From positions 208,191-272,190 of the forward strand of contig PDTB01000015.1 in assembly GCA_002748665.1 (NCBI GenBank): a stretch of DNA of 64,000 nucleotides, given 5' to 3'. Below the pieces are notes generated by a model. That model had not been told where the DNA came from, made no database searches, and saw only the letters and a list, made by a program, of their open reading frames with translations. The DNA comes from Dethiosulfovibrio peptidovorans. GTDB taxonomy: Bacteria > Synergistota > Synergistia > Synergistales > Dethiosulfovibrionaceae. Both the position numbers and the translations under genes were made by a program. Shown here one piece after another: positions 8,755 to 17,313 of this stretch (position 1 is the first letter of the stretch; every line of letters begins with the position of its first letter).

Positions 8755-9314
8755 AGCAGAATCCCATTATAATTAAAATCTAAAAAAGACAGCTCTTTAT
8801 CGCGGTCTGACCTGTCTGAAAGTTCCAAAGGCCATGTGATACCGATTATCTTATCCATCACATTTACCCCTCCTTCACTGTCGGGGCAATAGGGCGCCGT
8901 GTGAAGATAAAATAACTCACTTTCTGGTTCTAAAACCTGAAAACCATGAGCACACCCCTCAGGGATGACCAGCATTTTTTTAGACTCAGGCGCTAGCTCC
9001 TCCCCGTACCACTGTAAAAACGTAGGCGATCCCTGACGAAGATCGACAGCGACATCAAAGACACGCCCCCTCAGGCAGCGAACGAATTTCATCTCCCCAT
9101 GAGGGGGATACTGAAAATGCATCCCACGGACAGCCCCAACCTGATCGGTACGGGAGTGATTGATCTGAACAATGTGCTTCTCGCCAAGTAGGGGAGCAAG
9201 CTCTTCTGCACAGAAAAAGCGAGCAAAGGCTCCCCGATGGTCTTCAAAGGATTGCGTCTCCACCACGAAAACACCAGCTATAGGCGTTTTGGAAATGTAC
9301 ATTTTTTTGTCCAT
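8751..9314 (-). CDS. dTDP-4-dehydrorhamnose 3,5-epimerase family (RfbC-like), probably acting on a CDP-sugar
   Basis: 187 residues of the cupin-type 3,5-epimerase family: IVQINHSRTDQVGAVRGMHFQ (catalytic His in RGMHFQ, about residue 65), VFDVAVDLRQGSPTF, EGCAHGFQVLEPES, and WPLELSDRDK-like ending (here WPLELSDRSDRDKELSFLDF). Normally it epimerises C3 and C5 of a 4-keto-6-deoxyhexose nucleotide. With rfbF and rfbG immediately upstream, and no rmlA/B/D in view, the substrate is more likely CDP- than dTDP-linked (inference). The coding region overlaps the end of rfbG by 37 bases; Met5 at 9302 is an alternative start. Confidence 0.82.
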   Translation of the reverse strand: MDKKMYISKTPIAGVFVVETQSFEDHRGAFARFFCAEELAPLLGEKHIVQINHSRTDQVGAVRGMHFQYPPHGEMKFVRCLRGRVFDVAVDLRQGSPTFLQWYGEELAPESKKMLVIPEGCAHGFQVLEPESELFYLHTAPYCPDSEGGVNVMDKIIGITWPLELSDRSDRDKELSFLDFNYNGILL

Positions 9315-10399
9315 GATAGTCTTGCAGCCGAGGCATCCGTGACATACGCCTTCAGGTGCTCGTCGCTACGAACGTCTCCCCTTTCCATAAAGCTTCTATA
9401 CCATGTTGCAGTATAATACATCGATTTTTCGAGCCCCCATACAGGCTTCCATTCAAGCTCTTTCTGAGCCTTTTCGCTATTCAGGGAGAGAAAGGGGGCT
9501 TCATGTAGGTTTTTACGGTCAGACACATCACGCCACCGCAATTCGGGATAGTGCGATGCAAAAAGTTCGAGTATATGGGAAACCGTATTGCCACTTCCCT
9601 GGGCAGGCCCAAAATTCCAAGCTGTGGCATATTGCTCCCCCCGTTGGAGAAGTTTTTCTCCAAGAAGAAGATAGCCGCTTAGACAGTCAAGTACGTGCTG
9701 CCAGGGACGGGTAGCCTGGGGAGATCGAATTTCTAAAAGGTTCTTTTTTTCGATAGATCGCACCGCATCAGGTATGAGACGATCCTGAGACCAGTCTCCG
9801 CCACCTATAACATTTCCAGCCCGAGCAGAGGCAATGAAAGTTCTTTTTTCATGAGCAAAGAAAGATTTTCGATAGCTGTCTACAGCAATTTCACAGGCCG
9901 CTTTGGATGCGCTGTAGGGGTCATGCCCCCCAAGGGAATCGGCTTCATCATACCCGATAGGTCTTTCCTGCTCTCGGTAAACCTTATCAGTGGTGATGAC
10001 AAGGACTGCTCGTAGGGATTCACAGAAGCGACAAGCCTCCAAAAGGTTGAGAGTACCCATGAGGTTGCTGTTCCATGTCCCCATGGGGTCCAGATAGGAA
10101 GCCCTGACAAGGGGCTGCGCCGCCAGATGAAATATCATCTCCGGTTGTTCTTTCTTCAGGATCTCTGTGATAGATTGCAAGTCGCATATATTCAGACGAT
10201 ATTCCCTAATGCTGTTATGGAGGAGATCCCAATGGTTTGGTTCCGTGGAAGGGTCCAAAGCTAATCCAGCCACATTTCCACCGAGACGTATAAGCCAGTG
10301 TACGAGCCAGCTTCCTTTAAAGCCCGTGTGTCCGGTGACAAGAATCTTAGTGTTATCGTAAACCTCACCAAAGAGACGCCTCACTTCCAGAGCCTCCAC
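9278..10399 (-). CDS. rfbG: CDP-glucose 4,6-dehydratase
   Basis: 373 residues, extended SDR. ILVTGHTGFKGSWLVHWL (about 19-36) is the characteristic NAD loop of CDP-glucose dehydratases (GHTGFKGSWL). It is followed by FHLAAQPLVRASY, a TDKVYREQE segment and DPYSASKAACEIAVDSYR (Tyr-x-x-x-Lys). It converts CDP-glucose to CDP-4-keto-6-deoxyglucose, the entry to CDP-dideoxy and branched hexoses. It begins with a GTG inside the last codons of rfbF (19-base overlap), so it is translationally coupled to the enzyme that makes its substrate. Confidence 0.93.
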   Translation of the reverse strand: MEALEVRRLFGEVYDNTKILVTGHTGFKGSWLVHWLIRLGGNVAGLALDPSTEPNHWDLLHNSIREYRLNICDLQSITEILKKEQPEMIFHLAAQPLVRASYLDPMGTWNSNLMGTLNLLEACRFCESLRAVLVITTDKVYREQERPIGYDEADSLGGHDPYSASKAACEIAVDSYRKSFFAHEKRTFIASARAGNVIGGGDWSQDRLIPDAVRSIEKKNLLEIRSPQATRPWQHVLDCLSGYLLLGEKLLQRGEQYATAWNFGPAQGSGNTVSHILELFASHYPELRWRDVSDRKNLHEAPFLSLNSEKAQKELEWKPVWGLEKSMYYTATWYRSFMERGDVRSDEHLKAYVTDASAARLSWTKKCTFPKRL

Positions 10400-11154
10400 G
10401 GGGCTTTGCCGGAAATCCAGAGTTCTTCAAGCTGATTTTTTTCCCTCAGGGTATCCATGGGTTGCCAAAAACCGGAGTGACAGTAGGCCATAAGCTGATT
10501 ATCCCGAGCTAGGTGCTCCAGAGGCTCCCGTTCAAGGCTGGTGCCATCCCCTTCAAGATAGTCGAAAACCTCCGGTTCCATAACGAAGAACCCCCCATTG
10601 ATCCATGTACCGTCTCCTTTGGGCTTCTCCAAGAAGCTACGAACAGAACCACTTTTTTGCAGATCAAGGGAACCGAATCTCCCCGGAGCCTGAACAGCTG
10701 TTACGGTAGCAAGTTTGCCGTGATTTTCGTGGAATTTGACCAGAGCACCGATATCAATGTCCGCTACGCCATCTCCGTAGGTGAGGAGAAACGTTGCATT
10801 ACCAACGAACTCCCGAACCCGCTTCACTCGGCCTCCGGTAAGTGTATGTTCTCCTGTGTCCACCAAGGTTACGCGCCAAGGTTCCGCCGAATTAGAGTGG
10901 AACTCCACCTTGTTTCTGCAGAGATCCACGGTGATGTTAGACATGTGCATACAATAGTTTACGAAGTATTCCTTGATGATATATCCTTTATATCCAAGAC
11001 ATATGACAAAGTCATTGAAGCCAAAAAAAGAGTAGAGTTTCATGATGTGCCAGAGGATGGGCGAACCTCCGATTTCAACCATAGGTTTGGGTTTGAGCAC
11101 AGTTTCTTCACTTAGCCGGGTGCCAAGGCCTCCGGCAAGAATGATAGTTTTCAT
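10381..11154 (-). CDS. rfbF: glucose-1-phosphate cytidylyltransferase
   Basis: 257 residues, usual family length. It opens MKTIILAGGLGTRLSEETVLKPKPMVEIGG, shown here by the nucleotidyltransferase motif AGGLGTRLSE and the KPKPMVEIGG lysine segment, then HIMKLYSFFGFNDFVICLGYKGYIIKEYF cut short as GFNDFVICLGYKGYIIKEYF. FLEKPKGDGTWINGGFFVME is typical of RfbF. It makes CDP-glucose from CTP and glucose-1-phosphate. The ATG start follows GAGGGAGGATCC, a good ribosome site, and this gene probably heads the CDP-sugar block within the longer operon. Confidence 0.93.
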   Translation of the reverse strand: MKTIILAGGLGTRLSEETVLKPKPMVEIGGSPILWHIMKLYSFFGFNDFVICLGYKGYIIKEYFVNYCMHMSNITVDLCRNKVEFHSNSAEPWRVTLVDTGEHTLTGGRVKRVREFVGNATFLLTYGDGVADIDIGALVKFHENHGKLATVTAVQAPGRFGSLDLQKSGSVRSFLEKPKGDGTWINGGFFVMEPEVFDYLEGDGTSLEREPLEHLARDNQLMAYCHSGFWQPMDTLREKNQLEELWISGKAPWRLWK

Positions 11155-11192
11155 GGATCCTCCCTCTTATTCGTATCCGATAAAAGCTAAAC

Positions 11193-12170
11193 CTATCCCC
11201 AAAGAGCTCGTACTACGGGCAACACGTCAACGCCAAAGACAGAATGTTTTTTAGATAGCATGCCATATTTTAGAAGTTTTGCATAAGGCAAAAACTTTTT
11301 GCCAAGTATCTTTTTTACCAGACTCCGCTGATGATACCGAGCGTTGCATCGGAGAAAAGAGTCCAACATGTTGCTAAAAAGATCTTCCCCGTATTCTCGA
11401 AAAATCAATTCTTTCGCCCGGGAAAAGTCTTGTTGTATCAAAGGGTCTTCCATATTTTCCCACGGAATAACGCGCTTTAATTTTTCACCATAGCTCCAAG
11501 AGGGTTTCCATAGAAACTCCCGAACATTCCACAAAAAGTCGAGAAAGGCCATCTTCCCCTCTGCAGCCATAACAGTGCCAAAAAAAAGCTCGTACCATTG
11601 ATAATTCGAAAATTCTACTTCTGCCATAAGACTGTAAAATTTTTTAAGTTTTTGTGATGGATACATGGCGTAAAAGATATCTGCATAGTCACAGAAATAG
11701 CTTTGTACTCTCTCTCTCGATGTTGATGCTTCCACCTTTCTAACGACATTGTTGTTAAATGTGTCAAAAAAACGCCCGGGTAATTCTTTGATAAAACAAA
11801 GGGACCTTCCCCTTACGGAAACAAAAGAGGGGTTTTTACGTAAGAAGCTTCTTGCTTTTTCTACCCCAGAAAACAATACAAAATCATCGTCAGCACATTG
11901 AACTACATAGTCAAAAGCATCCATTTCGTTGGAAATACTTAGCATTTTTTGGGCAAATTCAAGCCCTGGACGGTGAAAATACTTGATGTTAGGGCAAAGA
12001 TTCTCAGCATTTTTATACTTTTCTCTTGTGGAGTCGACATAAAGTACAGGAATTCCTGTTTGAGCGAAGTACTGTGTCGAAACATCAAGATTTGCATGTC
12101 GATTATGCGTAGGAACCAGGACTACACAATCACTAAGGGATTGCTGAGCATGCGGTAACTCGGATTCCAT
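11193..12170 (-). CDS. glycosyltransferase-like protein of the TIGR00180 type
   Basis: 325 residues. It begins with DCVVLVPTHNRHANLDVSTQYF, close to the start of TIGR00180-type domains, and has VVQCADDDFVLFSGVEKA (about 92-109), where CADDDF is an Asp-rich metal/nucleotide-sugar motif. The rest is Lys/Phe-rich and less conserved. It is the only clear glycosyltransferase in the 17 kb locus, so others needed for a repeat unit must lie beyond the left edge or elsewhere. RBS AAAAGGAGTGG precedes the ATG at 12168-12170. Donor and acceptor unknown; a CDP- or UDP-linked sugar from this cluster is a guess. Confidence 0.65.
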   Translation of the reverse strand: MESELPHAQQSLSDCVVLVPTHNRHANLDVSTQYFAQTGIPVLYVDSTREKYKNAENLCPNIKYFHRPGLEFAQKMLSISNEMDAFDYVVQCADDDFVLFSGVEKARSFLRKNPSFVSVRGRSLCFIKELPGRFFDTFNNNVVRKVEASTSRERVQSYFCDYADIFYAMYPSQKLKKFYSLMAEVEFSNYQWYELFFGTVMAAEGKMAFLDFLWNVREFLWKPSWSYGEKLKRVIPWENMEDPLIQQDFSRAKELIFREYGEDLFSNMLDSFLRCNARYHQRSLVKKILGKKFLPYAKLLKYGMLSKKHSVFGVDVLPVVRALWG

Positions 12171-12192
12171 TTTTCACCACTCCTTTTGTTTA

Positions 12193-13227
12193 TCAAATCA
12201 AGCACAACGCTCCTAGTTCTCCTGATGAATCATGTGAAGTGTAATACGCTCGTTCCAATATCACTATCGTTTTTCGCCCCTCTCTGGCAGTCACAAAACC
12301 ATAAGATTGGACAGTACTATTGAGCATCCTCGGCAGATCTTTGTACAAAACATAATGTCCACCACCGTAGACACTTTTGGGATCGTAATTGACCAGTTCT
12401 GCATCGTTGTCCATAGGATGGGGTGTGTCAAAAGACCACTGCTCCACTTTGTTCATAGCGACACCGCCGATTTTAGCCGTACCTTTATCGCCCATAATGG
12501 TGATGCTACCCTCCAGGTTGTGAGGGTAGGTGAGCACGGAGACGTTGATGTTGCCCACGGCACCATTTCGAAATTTGAGGCCCACGGTGATGGTATCTTC
12601 CGCCTCAATACGTCGTCCCAGTGTGGATGAGAAGGCGTGGACGTCCTCAACAGCACCCCCCATCCACTGAACCATATCCACGTAGTGAGCTGCCTGGTTG
12701 GCGAGGCAGCCGCCGTCGAATTCCCACGTTCCCCGCCAAGGGGCCATGTCGTAGTATTCCTGTGGTCTGGTCCAGAAAACGTTGGAGGTTATCATGTGAA
12801 TTCGACCAAATCGGCCTGCCTCCAGAGCTTTACGGAGCAGTACTATGGTGGGGTTGAGGCGGTTTTGCTTGACTTCCATGTAGAGCACCCCAGCATGGTC
12901 ACATGCGGCGATGGCTTTGTCCACCTCTTTAAGGCTCGTACCCAATGGTTTTTCGGAGAGAACATTCACGCCAGATTCGGCAGCAACTACAGCATGAGCC
13001 GGATGAAGCCCCGAGGGAGTGCACAGAGCAACGAGGTCGATTTTTTCGTTTTGCAACATAGTTGAGTAGTCGGTATAAGCGGTACATCCGGCGTCATTAG
13101 CCGTCTTTTCGGTCCGCTCTCTGAGGATGTCACAACAGGCGACGAGTTTGAGGTCTTCCACTTTTTTGATAGCGGCCACGTGGCTGGCACTGATCCGGCC
13201 GCAACCGAGAATGGCGATGGTGTACAT
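12193..13227 (-). CDS. wbpB: Gfo/Idh/MocA oxidoreductase, WbpB/WlbA-like UDP-GlcNAcA 3-dehydrogenase
   Basis: 344 residues. N-terminal Rossmann fold IAILGCGRISASHVAAI (4-20); EKPLGTSLKEVDKAI (about 93-107) holds the catalytic Lys of the EKP motif; GGCLANQAAHYVDMVQWMGG (about 172-191) carries the His of the GGG/H-x-x-D region. WbpB/WlbA enzymes oxidise C3 of UDP-GlcNAc uronic acid during synthesis of diacetamido-uronic acids. Support comes from the wbpA-like and wbpD-like genes upstream in the same operon; the matching aminotransferase (WbpE) is not in the window. Specificity is therefore inferred from context. Confidence 0.78.
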   Translation of the reverse strand: MYTIAILGCGRISASHVAAIKKVEDLKLVACCDILRERTEKTANDAGCTAYTDYSTMLQNEKIDLVALCTPSGLHPAHAVVAAESGVNVLSEKPLGTSLKEVDKAIAACDHAGVLYMEVKQNRLNPTIVLLRKALEAGRFGRIHMITSNVFWTRPQEYYDMAPWRGTWEFDGGCLANQAAHYVDMVQWMGGAVEDVHAFSSTLGRRIEAEDTITVGLKFRNGAVGNINVSVLTYPHNLEGSITIMGDKGTAKIGGVAMNKVEQWSFDTPHPMDNDAELVNYDPKSVYGGGHYVLYKDLPRMLNSTVQSYGFVTAREGRKTIVILERAYYTSHDSSGELGALCLI

Positions 13228-13265
13228 TGAGAGTCTCCTTTATAACTTTAAATATAAAAAGATCA

Positions 13266-13889
13266 CTACGCATTTCCTCTGTTTTGTGCCAAAGAGAGCA
13301 TTTTATCCAACAGTTTTTGCAGGCTTGGGCACTTTTTATATGCAAAATCGGGATCCAGGCGTTTGAAAAGTTCCCCACCGTTCACGACTTTTTTATAGGA
13401 ACGTTTCACATATTTTTGGTACAAACGATCCAAAAGCTTCGCTGGAGGCTCGTTAAAATTTATCATCTCTGGATTTGCAATTTTAGAGGGAAATTTGATA
13501 TTCTCAGGAAAAATGTCTGGCTGGCTCAAAAGCCAGGCTTCTATCTCATGAACGGCAAAAAAGTGAAAGAACCTCTCTTCGTTCACATCCCTCTCAATCT
13601 TATTCTTTCCCCATGCATAGCGCTCGTCGCTTTGCGTCTTGTCCTCAGGATAGAAGGTCGGCCCGTAAAGATCCAAAAGAGAGATGACGGCGATAATGTT
13701 ATTTTGCGACGAACCATTCAAGTACATCCTCGCTTTTTGTGTAACGTCACTCAAAAGCTCCGACCAGCCATTAAAGCGTACCGGTTGAATTCCGACAGGT
13801 GACCTCAACTTGGGATCAAGCCATTTCTTCAGGAATTCAGGCAACGCTTTTGCTTCTGTGTAGCCTTCGACAAATAGGACAAATTTCAT
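13266..13889 (-). CDS. DUF4276 (TOPRIM-like) protein paired with an AAA ATPase
   Basis: 207 residues from ATG 13887-13889. The opening MKFVLFVEGYTEAKALPEFL carries the acidic residue of a TOPRIM-like fold (Glu8). It is followed by IIAVISLLDLYG (Asp at about 73) and FFHFFAVHEIEAWLLSQPDIF (acidic/His segment about 105-125), the DUF4276 pattern. DUF4276 proteins are nearly always encoded beside SMC/OLD-like ATPases, and the pairs resemble Toprim-ATPase immune modules such as PARIS or OLD. The start overlaps the ATPase stop as ATGA, so the two are made together. Nuclease or RNase activity is inferred only. Confidence 0.75.
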   Translation of the reverse strand: MKFVLFVEGYTEAKALPEFLKKWLDPKLRSPVGIQPVRFNGWSELLSDVTQKARMYLNGSSQNNIIAVISLLDLYGPTFYPEDKTQSDERYAWGKNKIERDVNEERFFHFFAVHEIEAWLLSQPDIFPENIKFPSKIANPEMINFNEPPAKLLDRLYQKYVKRSYKKVVNGGELFKRLDPDFAYKKCPSLQKLLDKMLSLAQNRGNA

Positions 13890-15070
13890 GACATTTGCTC
13901 CAGTTCGCCGGATTGGAAAAGGCTGCCAAGAGAGTAGCTTTTCAACCAATAGTCCAATTCGTCTCCATCAAGCGTTCGCAAAACTGTTTCTCCATCGTTC
14001 CACGCAGAAACTGTGGTAACCGGTTTTGTCTCCCCGAAAGCGTCCAGCAGCTGCGTCGAATGCGTTGTCAGAATAACCTGAGAGCGAGAGGCCGCATCAA
14101 TAGCATACTCAGCAACAAGCGGTAACATTGATGGATGAAGCCCTGTTTCGGGCTCGTCTATGGCAATAACCGGCGAGGGAGAGGGAGTTGCAAGCACTGC
14201 CAGCAAAAAGAGGAATCGAAGTGTTCCATCAGACATTTCCGCTGCCGACTGCTCCCGTTGCAGCGACTTCCAGCGAATCCGCATCTGCACCCTTTGGTCG
14301 GAGGCAGGAGGGAAGATGAGCTCTTCAAAGTCATTTCCAAAAGCACTCCTCATAGCGGAATTGATGTCTCTCTTGAATTCCCGATCACTTGTGTAGAGTG
14401 TGTGCAATACCGAGACGAGATTCTGTCCGTCTGGATCGACGTGCTTTTCCATTCGGGAAACGACAGGACTTCGTAAAGAGGCGTCCCTGTTGGTATGAAT
14501 GTCATGATAAATAGATATTGAAGCCAACCATTTCTGAAAGGGGGGAATCCGCGGATTATGTGTGAACGGACCGGATGTCAGAGAAAGAAGTGTCTCCTCA
14601 TCCGAGACGAACTCTTCAGGGGTGGTGAAACGGCTTTGAGATGCGTCGAAAATGACAGCAGCCTTCCCCGTCCGATCAAGAAATATGAATGGCTCATCTT
14701 GAGAACCAGAGCGTACCTCACGATAATTGGTCAATCGTTCGCTTCCGATTCTGTATGCGCTCCCACCGCCCAAGCCCAACATTTCAAGCTCGTATTGCTC
14801 AGGAAGACGATTATCATTTAGAGACGTTGTCTTTAGAACACATTTAATTGAGCTGGCTTTTCCGTCCCAAACTATAGGATCCATTCCCCCAAGTGACTGT
14901 ACATGCTTCCCCAGCCTGCCCTGCGCAGACAGAGAGAGTAGCTCTAAAAAGCGCAACAGGTTGGACTTGCCGCTTCCGTTAGGGCCAATGATAACGTTGA
15001 GGTCACCCGGATGCCAGCTTGTTTTTCGAAAAGAACGGAAACCTTCGATGTCGAGTTGTTTTATTTTCAT
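13886..15070 (-). CDS. AAA (RecF/SMC/OLD-like) ATPase of a two-gene ATPase-TOPRIM module
   Basis: 394 residues of the AAA_21/AAA_15 class. Walker A is GPNGSGKSNLLRF (about 29-41), an ABC-like signature SDGTLRFLFL at about 280-289, Walker B VIAIDEPETGLHP (about 301-313) and an H-loop TTHSTQLLD (about 335-343). The domain opens MKIKQLDIEGFRSF, as in RecF-like and OLD-like proteins. AAGGAGT precedes the ATG. It starts only 14 bases after the stop of wbpA and is followed by DUF4276, so the pair is fused into a sugar operon. It is probably a defence module picked up by the locus, though a housekeeping role cannot be excluded. Confidence 0.82.
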   Translation of the reverse strand: MKIKQLDIEGFRSFRKTSWHPGDLNVIIGPNGSGKSNLLRFLELLSLSAQGRLGKHVQSLGGMDPIVWDGKASSIKCVLKTTSLNDNRLPEQYELEMLGLGGGSAYRIGSERLTNYREVRSGSQDEPFIFLDRTGKAAVIFDASQSRFTTPEEFVSDEETLLSLTSGPFTHNPRIPPFQKWLASISIYHDIHTNRDASLRSPVVSRMEKHVDPDGQNLVSVLHTLYTSDREFKRDINSAMRSAFGNDFEELIFPPASDQRVQMRIRWKSLQREQSAAEMSDGTLRFLFLLAVLATPSPSPVIAIDEPETGLHPSMLPLVAEYAIDAASRSQVILTTHSTQLLDAFGETKPVTTVSAWNDGETVLRTLDGDELDYWLKSYSLGSLFQSGELEQMS

Positions 15071-15084
15071 AACACAGACTCCTT

Positions 15085-16404
15085 TTATAGCAGGTGAACG
15101 TTAGTTAGAGCCGAACGGCCTTCACTCAAAGCTGGAGCCAGAACATTTTTAGTATCGAAGATTATTTCTGCATTTTGGATGAGCATGTTGTAATCCACGT
15201 TATGCCTGTGGGCAGTCGTTATCACCACGGCATCGAAGGTTTTCAAACTCTCAGCCTTGAGAGGCACCGATCTTTGCTCCTTGCCGTTTCTCCAGACGCT
15301 GGGGCAATATGGATCATGATAGAGAACCTGCGCTCCCTTAAACTCCAGAATATCCCAGACTTTGAGAGCCGGGGACTCTCGAAGATCGTCGATGTCGCCC
15401 TTGTATGCAACCCCCATCAGGAGAATCCTGCTTCCGTTGAGAGGTTTTTGTCGATCATTGAGGAGATCCATGAGTCGTTCCACTACATGGCCCGGCATGG
15501 CGTCGTTGATTTCACCGGCGAGTTCGATAAGCCGAGTGTGATAGTCGTATTCCCTGGCCTTGTAGGTGAGGTAGAAAGGATCCAGGGGAATGCAGTGCCC
15601 ACCGATGCCAGGACCTGGATAGAAGGGCACAAAGCCAAAGGGCTTGGTGGCTGCCGCCTGGATGACCTCCCAAACGTTGATACCCATCCGATGACACAGT
15701 ACGGCCATTTCGTTGGCCAGGGCGCAGTTGACGATACGGAAGGTGTTTTCCAGAATTTTTGTTGCCTCGGCCTCTTTTGGGCTGGAGACCACGAAGACGG
15801 GAGCGTCCAGAACGGATTCATACAGGGTTTTGGCGATCTGCGCACAACGTTCCGTGCAGCCGCCGACGACTTTTGGGGTGTTGCTGGTTTTGTACGTTGC
15901 GTTGCCAGGATCGACTCGTTCGGGGCTGAATGCGAGGTAGATGTCCTGCCCCACGACAAGGCCCGAACTCTCAAGCAATGGCTTGAGAATTTCCTCCGTG
16001 GTGCCGGGGAACGTCGTGGACTCCAGCACCACGAGCATGTCTTTATGGATGCGGCGAGCGATCTCAGCAGTGGAGTTTTCCACATAGGAGAGATTGGGCT
16101 GCTTGAATTTGTCAAGAGGCGTGGGGACACAGATGGCAAGCACGTCACAATTTTCAAGTCGATCAAAATCGGTGGTGGCGGATATCCGTCCGCATTGCAC
16201 TAACGAGACAAGCTCCTCGGGGACGACATCGCCGATGTAGTTTTCGCCCCGGTTGACTTTGTCGCATTTTTCCTGTTGGACGTCAAACCCGACCACGGTG
16301 AAGCCAGCCTTGGCTTTTTCAACCGCCAGGGGAAGACCGACGTAGCCCAGGCCGATGACGCCGATCCTGGCCGTTTTATCCTTTATTCTGTCCATCAATG
16401 CCAT
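15085..16404 (-). CDS. wbpA: UDP-N-acetyl-D-glucosamine 6-dehydrogenase (WbpA-like)
   Basis: 439 residues of the UDP-sugar dehydrogenase family. Rossmann motif IGVIGLGYVGLPLAVEKAKA (14-33), STTFPGTTEEILKP (about 129-142), catalytic Cys about 271 in GPGIGGHCIPLDPFYL, and VAYKGDIDDLRESPAL (the WbpA/WbpO-type C-terminal region). It oxidises UDP-GlcNAc (or similar) at C6. Together with the downstream wbpB-like and upstream wbpD-like genes it suggests a diacetamido-uronic acid pathway. RBS AAAGGAGAT lies 10 bases before the ATG. It is a second dehydrogenase in the operon besides the wecC-like gene, so the polymer may contain two uronic acids. Confidence 0.87.
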   Translation of the reverse strand: MALMDRIKDKTARIGVIGLGYVGLPLAVEKAKAGFTVVGFDVQQEKCDKVNRGENYIGDVVPEELVSLVQCGRISATTDFDRLENCDVLAICVPTPLDKFKQPNLSYVENSTAEIARRIHKDMLVVLESTTFPGTTEEILKPLLESSGLVVGQDIYLAFSPERVDPGNATYKTSNTPKVVGGCTERCAQIAKTLYESVLDAPVFVVSSPKEAEATKILENTFRIVNCALANEMAVLCHRMGINVWEVIQAAATKPFGFVPFYPGPGIGGHCIPLDPFYLTYKAREYDYHTRLIELAGEINDAMPGHVVERLMDLLNDRQKPLNGSRILLMGVAYKGDIDDLRESPALKVWDILEFKGAQVLYHDPYCPSVWRNGKEQRSVPLKAESLKTFDAVVITTAHRHNVDYNMLIQNAEIIFDTKNVLAPALSEGRSALTNVHLL

Positions 16405-16421
16405 GTTCGGGTCGATCTCCT

Positions 16422-17168
16422 TTATCCTTCATAGAATGTCTGATTTTCTATGAGCTGTTCTTCTGGAACCGGTTTCATCTCTTTTGCCGGACATCCAATA
16501 ACGACGGTCCGTGCCGGGACATCCCTTGTGACCACAGCACCAGCCGCCACGAGGGCATCCGGGCCAATCTCCACGCCTGGGAGGAGGGTGGCGTTGACAC
16601 CTATACGAGCGCCGCGACGAAGGATTGGGCCGGCGAAGTGTTTTTTTCGTTCCTCGGTGCGCCCCAGGTAGTTGTCGTTTGAGAAGGCAGCGCAGGGCGC
16701 GACAAAACAGTAGTCCTCAACAAGGCTCACGGCGGTAATATAAGCGTTGCTTTCTATTTTACATCGTTTTCCAATGGTCGTTTTGTTCTCCACGGTGACT
16801 CCTCGGCCGATGATAGTGAGCTCGCCGATAGAGACATTCTCCCGGACCGTCGCTAAATCACCGAAGAAGACCCGATCCCCCACCTCAACTCCGCGGTAGA
16901 TCACGCAGTAGGCCCCTACCGTGACCGATTTTCCCAGCACCAGAAGAGGAAGTTCTCGAGACTCGCCTGTGGTGACAGAGAGTCCTGCCTTGACAGGAGA
17001 TTTGCCCAGGATGGCTCCATCCAAAATTATGGAGCCAGCGCCTATCCGAACACCGGACCTTATAAGCACGTTATGGCCGATCTGAACGTTTTCGCCGATC
17101 TGGACGTTCTTCTCTACCACCACATTTTCCCCAATAGTTACGCTTTCGGGGCAGGGGCTGCTTATCAT
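16422..17168 (-). CDS. left-handed beta-helix (hexapeptide repeat) acyltransferase, WbpD-like
   Basis: 248 residues, nearly all hexapeptide repeats ([LIV]-G-x-x-x-x), for example VTIGENVVVEKNVQIGENVQ near the N-terminus and RIGVNATLLPGVEIGPDALV then GAVVTRDVPARTVVIGCPAK at the C-terminus, typical of O/N-acetyltransferases. SNDNYLGRTE resembles the WbpD acceptor loop. WbpD acetylates the 3-amino group of UDP-GlcNAc(3N)A. It is longer than WbpD (about 190 residues) because of an additional N-terminal set of coils. It is the first gene of the leftward polysaccharide operon; GAAAGGAGT precedes its ATG. Confidence 0.75.
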   Translation of the reverse strand: MISSPCPESVTIGENVVVEKNVQIGENVQIGHNVLIRSGVRIGAGSIILDGAILGKSPVKAGLSVTTGESRELPLLVLGKSVTVGAYCVIYRGVEVGDRVFFGDLATVRENVSIGELTIIGRGVTVENKTTIGKRCKIESNAYITAVSLVEDYCFVAPCAAFSNDNYLGRTEERKKHFAGPILRRGARIGVNATLLPGVEIGPDALVAAGAVVTRDVPARTVVIGCPAKEMKPVPEEQLIENQTFYEG

Positions 17169-17261
17169 ATGGTAACTCCTTTCAAAAGCGATTGAAAAGC
17201 TCGTTTACCTTCAAAGAGGGGCAACGGTGTCCAGCCAGAGACAAATAGCGGAGCTCTTTCG

Positions 17262-17287
17262 AGTAAAAATACTACTTACAAAAGTAG
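17262..17287 (-). terminator. intrinsic terminator after copA
   Basis: On the minus strand a short stem (CTACTT pairing with AAGTAG, 17272-17287, four-base loop) is followed by a T-rich run (TATTTTTAC). It lies 27 bases past the copA stop and separates the copper operon from the polysaccharide operon. The stem is only six base pairs, so termination may be partial. Confidence 0.5.
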
Positions 17288-17313
17288 CTGTCACATGTCA
17301 ATTAAAAGCAACC

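Noticed and set aside
15175-16203. Long open frame on + strand within wbpA
   Set aside because: Antisense shadow of a well-supported dehydrogenase.
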